Source: Citrobacter sp. Marseille-Q6884 (GTDB taxonomy: Bacteria; Pseudomonadota; Gammaproteobacteria; Enterobacterales; Enterobacteriaceae). Taken from it: a DNA stretch of 64,000 nt. The stretch lies in contig NZ_CAMDRE010000002.1 in the NCBI RefSeq assembly GCF_945906775.1, positions 124,001-188,000 on the forward strand. Reading direction: 5' to 3'. Below the pieces are notes generated by a model. The model was not told the DNA's origin, searched no databases, and saw only the letters and a program-made list of their open reading frames with translations. This document shows positions 61,973 through 64,000 of the stretch, one piece after another. How positions within the stretch are numbered: the first letter of the stretch is position 1; each line of letters starts with the position of its first letter. Both the position numbers and the translations under genes were made by a program.

Positions 61973-61994
61973 CAGGTGGGGGCGACCCCACCTG
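61973..61994 (+). other. Intercistronic GNRA-loop hairpin between yphG and the MFS gene
   Basis: CAGGTGGGG (61973-61981), tetraloop GCGA, CCCCACCTG (61986-61994): a perfect nine-pair stem with a GNRA loop ten bases after the yphG stop. No T run follows, so it is not a standard terminator; it may protect the yphG mRNA 3' end or attenuate read-through. Confidence 0.7.
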
Positions 61995-62035
61995 AAACCT
62001 TCTGTTCCCTGCGTTTCCCTGAAAGAGGAATCATA

Positions 62036-63475
62036 ATGAATAATACGCAGACACATTTAAAGATTGGCTATGTCTGGACTATCTGCCTGGTTGCGGCCTG
62101 CGGTGGTCTGCTGTTTGGCTACGACTGGGTGGTGATTGGCGGGGCAAAACCCTTCTATGAAGCTTATTTTTCGATTACCGATCCGGCGCAATCTGGCTGG
62201 GCAATGAGTTCCGCGCTGGTGGGCTGTATCTTTGGTGCGCTGGTTTCCGGTTGGTGTGCTGATAAGTTTGGCCGCAAAATGCCGCTTATTCTCTCCGCGA
62301 TCCTCTTCAGCGCTTCGGCGCTGGGAACTGCCGTGGCCAGCAATTTCGATATGTTTATTCTCTATCGTATTGTCGGTGGTGTGGGGATCGGTCTGGCCTC
62401 TGCGCTGAGTCCCCTGTATATCGCCGAGGTGAGTCCGGCTGAAAAGCGCGGTCGCTTTGTGGCGGTTAACCAGCTGACGATCGTTATTGGTGTCCTGGCC
62501 GCGCAACTGATCAACCTGATGATCGCTGAACCGGTTGCAACGGGCGCCACACAGCAGGCGATCGTGGAAAGCTGGAACGGGCAGATGGGATGGCGCTGGA
62601 TGTTTGGAGCGGAGTTAGTGCCTGCGGTGGTCTTTCTGGTCCTGATGTTCTTTGTGCCTGAATCTCCTCGCTGGTTGGTGAAAGCGGGGAAAGTCGAGCG
62701 GGCGCGTGCCATGCTGCAACGCGTTGGCTCTGCGGAATATGCCGGACAAACCCTGAAAGAGATCGAATATACGCTGCAAAAAGATACCCATAAGGTCGCG
62801 TGGTCAACGCTGCTGCAACCCCAGATCAAACCGATCGTCATTATTGGTATGGTGCTTGCCGTATTCCAACAGTGGTGTGGGATCAACGTTATCTTTAACT
62901 ATGCGCAGGAGATCTTTGCTTCCGCCGGGTTCGACATTAACGGAACGCTAAAATCTATCGTCGCAACGGGCATCATTAATCTGGTCTTTACCCTTGCCGC
63001 GCTGCCATTGGTGGACAAAATTGGTCGTCGTAAGCTCATGCTGTTCGGGGCGTCAGGACTGACGGTCATCTATGTGCTGATTGCCGGGGCGTACGGATTA
63101 GGTATTCTGGGGTGGCCTGTGTTGGTACTGGTGCTGGCCGCGATTGCGATTTATGCCCTGACACTCGCGCCGGTCACCTGGGTACTGCTGTCCGAAATTT
63201 TCCCTAACCGCGTGCGCGGGCTGGCGATGTCCTTAGGCACACTGGCGCTGTGGATTGCTTGCTTCCTGCTGACTTACACCTTCCCGCTGCTGAATGCGAG
63301 CCTCGGTGCCTCCGGGAGTTTCCTGCTGTACGGCATTATTTGTGCGCTGGGCTACGTGTATGTTCTGCGTAATGTACCGGAAACCAAAGGCGTCACGCTG
63401 GAAGCGCTGGAGGAACAACTGGCCGCGCAGCATAGCAAAACCAGCGCTTCTGCTCAGCCACGAAGCGCGCGCTAA
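62036..63475 (+). CDS. Sugar-porter MFS transporter (XylE/GalP/AraE type)
   Basis: This is an inner-membrane proton/sugar symporter. The 479 residues have twelve hydrophobic segments and the full set of sugar-porter signatures: DKFGRK in loop 2-3, PESPRWL after TM6, QQWCGINVIFNY in TM7, DKIGRRKLM in loop 8-9 and PETKG at the end. The ATG at 62036 has AGAGGA eight bases upstream; an earlier in-frame start lies in the hairpin region. The substrate is not evident. It is coupled by TAATG to the mutarotase-like gene. K-12 has an ABC importer (yphDEF) in its yph cluster instead. Confidence 0.9.
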   Translation: MNNTQTHLKIGYVWTICLVAACGGLLFGYDWVVIGGAKPFYEAYFSITDPAQSGWAMSSALVGCIFGALVSGWCADKFGRKMPLILSAILFSASALGTAVASNFDMFILYRIVGGVGIGLASALSPLYIAEVSPAEKRGRFVAVNQLTIVIGVLAAQLINLMIAEPVATGATQQAIVESWNGQMGWRWMFGAELVPAVVFLVLMFFVPESPRWLVKAGKVERARAMLQRVGSAEYAGQTLKEIEYTLQKDTHKVAWSTLLQPQIKPIVIIGMVLAVFQQWCGINVIFNYAQEIFASAGFDINGTLKSIVATGIINLVFTLAALPLVDKIGRRKLMLFGASGLTVIYVLIAGAYGLGILGWPVLVLVLAAIAIYALTLAPVTWVLLSEIFPNRVRGLAMSLGTLALWIACFLLTYTFPLLNASLGASGSFLLYGIICALGYVYVLRNVPETKGVTLEALEEQLAAQHSKTSASAQPRSAR

Positions 63476-64000
63476 TGAACGGTCAGCTGACACTACAAAA
63501 CGCACATCTGAGGATGTGCGTTGACCCTCAGGGCGGTACGCTGCTGAGCCTGGTTTCGTTACAACATCAACGAACCATTTTACGTGAAGGGCAGGGAAAA
63601 CAACCGGGCGATTGCGGCTTATTTCCCATGCTGCCCGTTGCTAATCGGGTGGCGGGAAATCGTTTTATGTTGCGCGGCGACGAAGTGGTATTGCCCCAAC
63701 ACGAGGCCGATGAGTTTTTCTTTTTGCATGGCGACGGTTGGCTGAAACGCTGGGAAGTTGTTACGGTTAGCGAGAGCCAGTGCTTGCTGCGACTGCGCAG
63801 TCGGCATGCATGCGGCTACGACTATACGGCGGAACTTGGCTATCAGTTGCGACAGAATGAACTTCACGCCTCGCTCACGATAACCCATTGCGGTGAAAAA
63901 GCGATGTTGTATGGCTGCGGGTTTCATCCCTTTTTTGCCTTTGATGCCCACAGTACGGTGCAGTTTTCTGCTGGCGGATACTGGCCGGAGGGCGATCTGC
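63475..64000 (+). CDS. yphB: YphB-like aldose 1-epimerase family protein, 3' partial
   Basis: The start codon overlaps the permease stop (TAATG) and the frame stays open to the window end, 175 codons. It reads as a galactose-mutarotase-like protein: FPMLPVANRVAGNRF, FFFLHGDGWLKRW and YGCGFHPFF are the family blocks, and it aligns with E. coli YphB. It would interconvert anomers of the sugar carried by the MFS protein. The C-terminus lies outside the window, so active-site completeness cannot be judged. Confidence 0.82.
   Translation, partial: MNGQLTLQNAHLRMCVDPQGGTLLSLVSLQHQRTILREGQGKQPGDCGLFPMLPVANRVAGNRFMLRGDEVVLPQHEADEFFFLHGDGWLKRWEVVTVSESQCLLRLRSRHACGYDYTAELGYQLRQNELHASLTITHCGEKAMLYGCGFHPFFAFDAHSTVQFSAGGYWPEGDL

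Overview
The window is chromosomal DNA from an enterobacterium. The 16S gene (3823-5364) has variable regions that I recognise as Citrobacter (C. freundii type). This is recognition from memory, not a computed match. Nearly every protein is a close relative of its E. coli K-12 counterpart and the gene order is mostly that of the K-12 yfiH-to-hca segment. I see no prophage, insertion sequence, CRISPR array or defence island. Most of the window is ordinary core genome. The less ordinary parts are a MurNAc-6-P etherase/PTS pair (35.5-37.8 kb) and an unexplained sugar gene set at the right end (57.4-64 kb).

Layout. 1-3.4 kb: yfiH (5' end cut off by the window edge) and clpB with a heat-shock promoter. 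3.5-8.9 kb: a complete rRNA operon, 16S / tRNA-Glu(UUC) / 23S / 5S, equivalent to rrnG, with P1, P2, boxA and terminator. 9-18 kb: kgtP, then a leftward run trxC-tapT-patZ-pssA-yfiM, then yfiF and ung. 18-24 kb: FNR-controlled grcA, the exporter eamB, the LysR gene yfiE, srmB, trmN6 and nadB. 24-27.4 kb: the envelope-stress operon rseD-rpoE-rseA-rseB-rseC with a sigma-E promoter. 27.7-34.5 kb: lepA-lepB, then rnc-era-recO-pdxJ-acpS and the ferredoxin yfhL.

34.6-45 kb: the RpiR regulator yfhH faces murQ and a PTS EIIBC gene, a pair that K-12 lacks at this place, followed by pgpC, tadA, mltF and PurR-controlled purL. 45-49.2 kb: sRNA gene glmY with a sigma-54 promoter, three GlrR sites and IHF-like sites, then glrK-qseG-glrR and glnB. 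This makes a self-contained circuit in which the two-component system encoded next door drives the sRNA. 49.3-52.1 kb: hmp (NsrR site) and glyA (PurR site) in opposite directions.

52.1-57.4 kb: the phenylpropionate/cinnamate dioxygenase operon hcaEFCBD with its activator hcaR. 57.4-64 kb: a ROK repressor (YphH-like), a 1088-residue DUF5107/TPR protein (YphG-like), a sugar-porter MFS permease and the start of a mutarotase-like gene (YphB-like). In K-12 the yph genes lie between hcaD and glyA and use an ABC importer. Here hcaD and glyA are 68 bp apart and the yph-type genes sit beyond hcaR with an MFS carrier instead.
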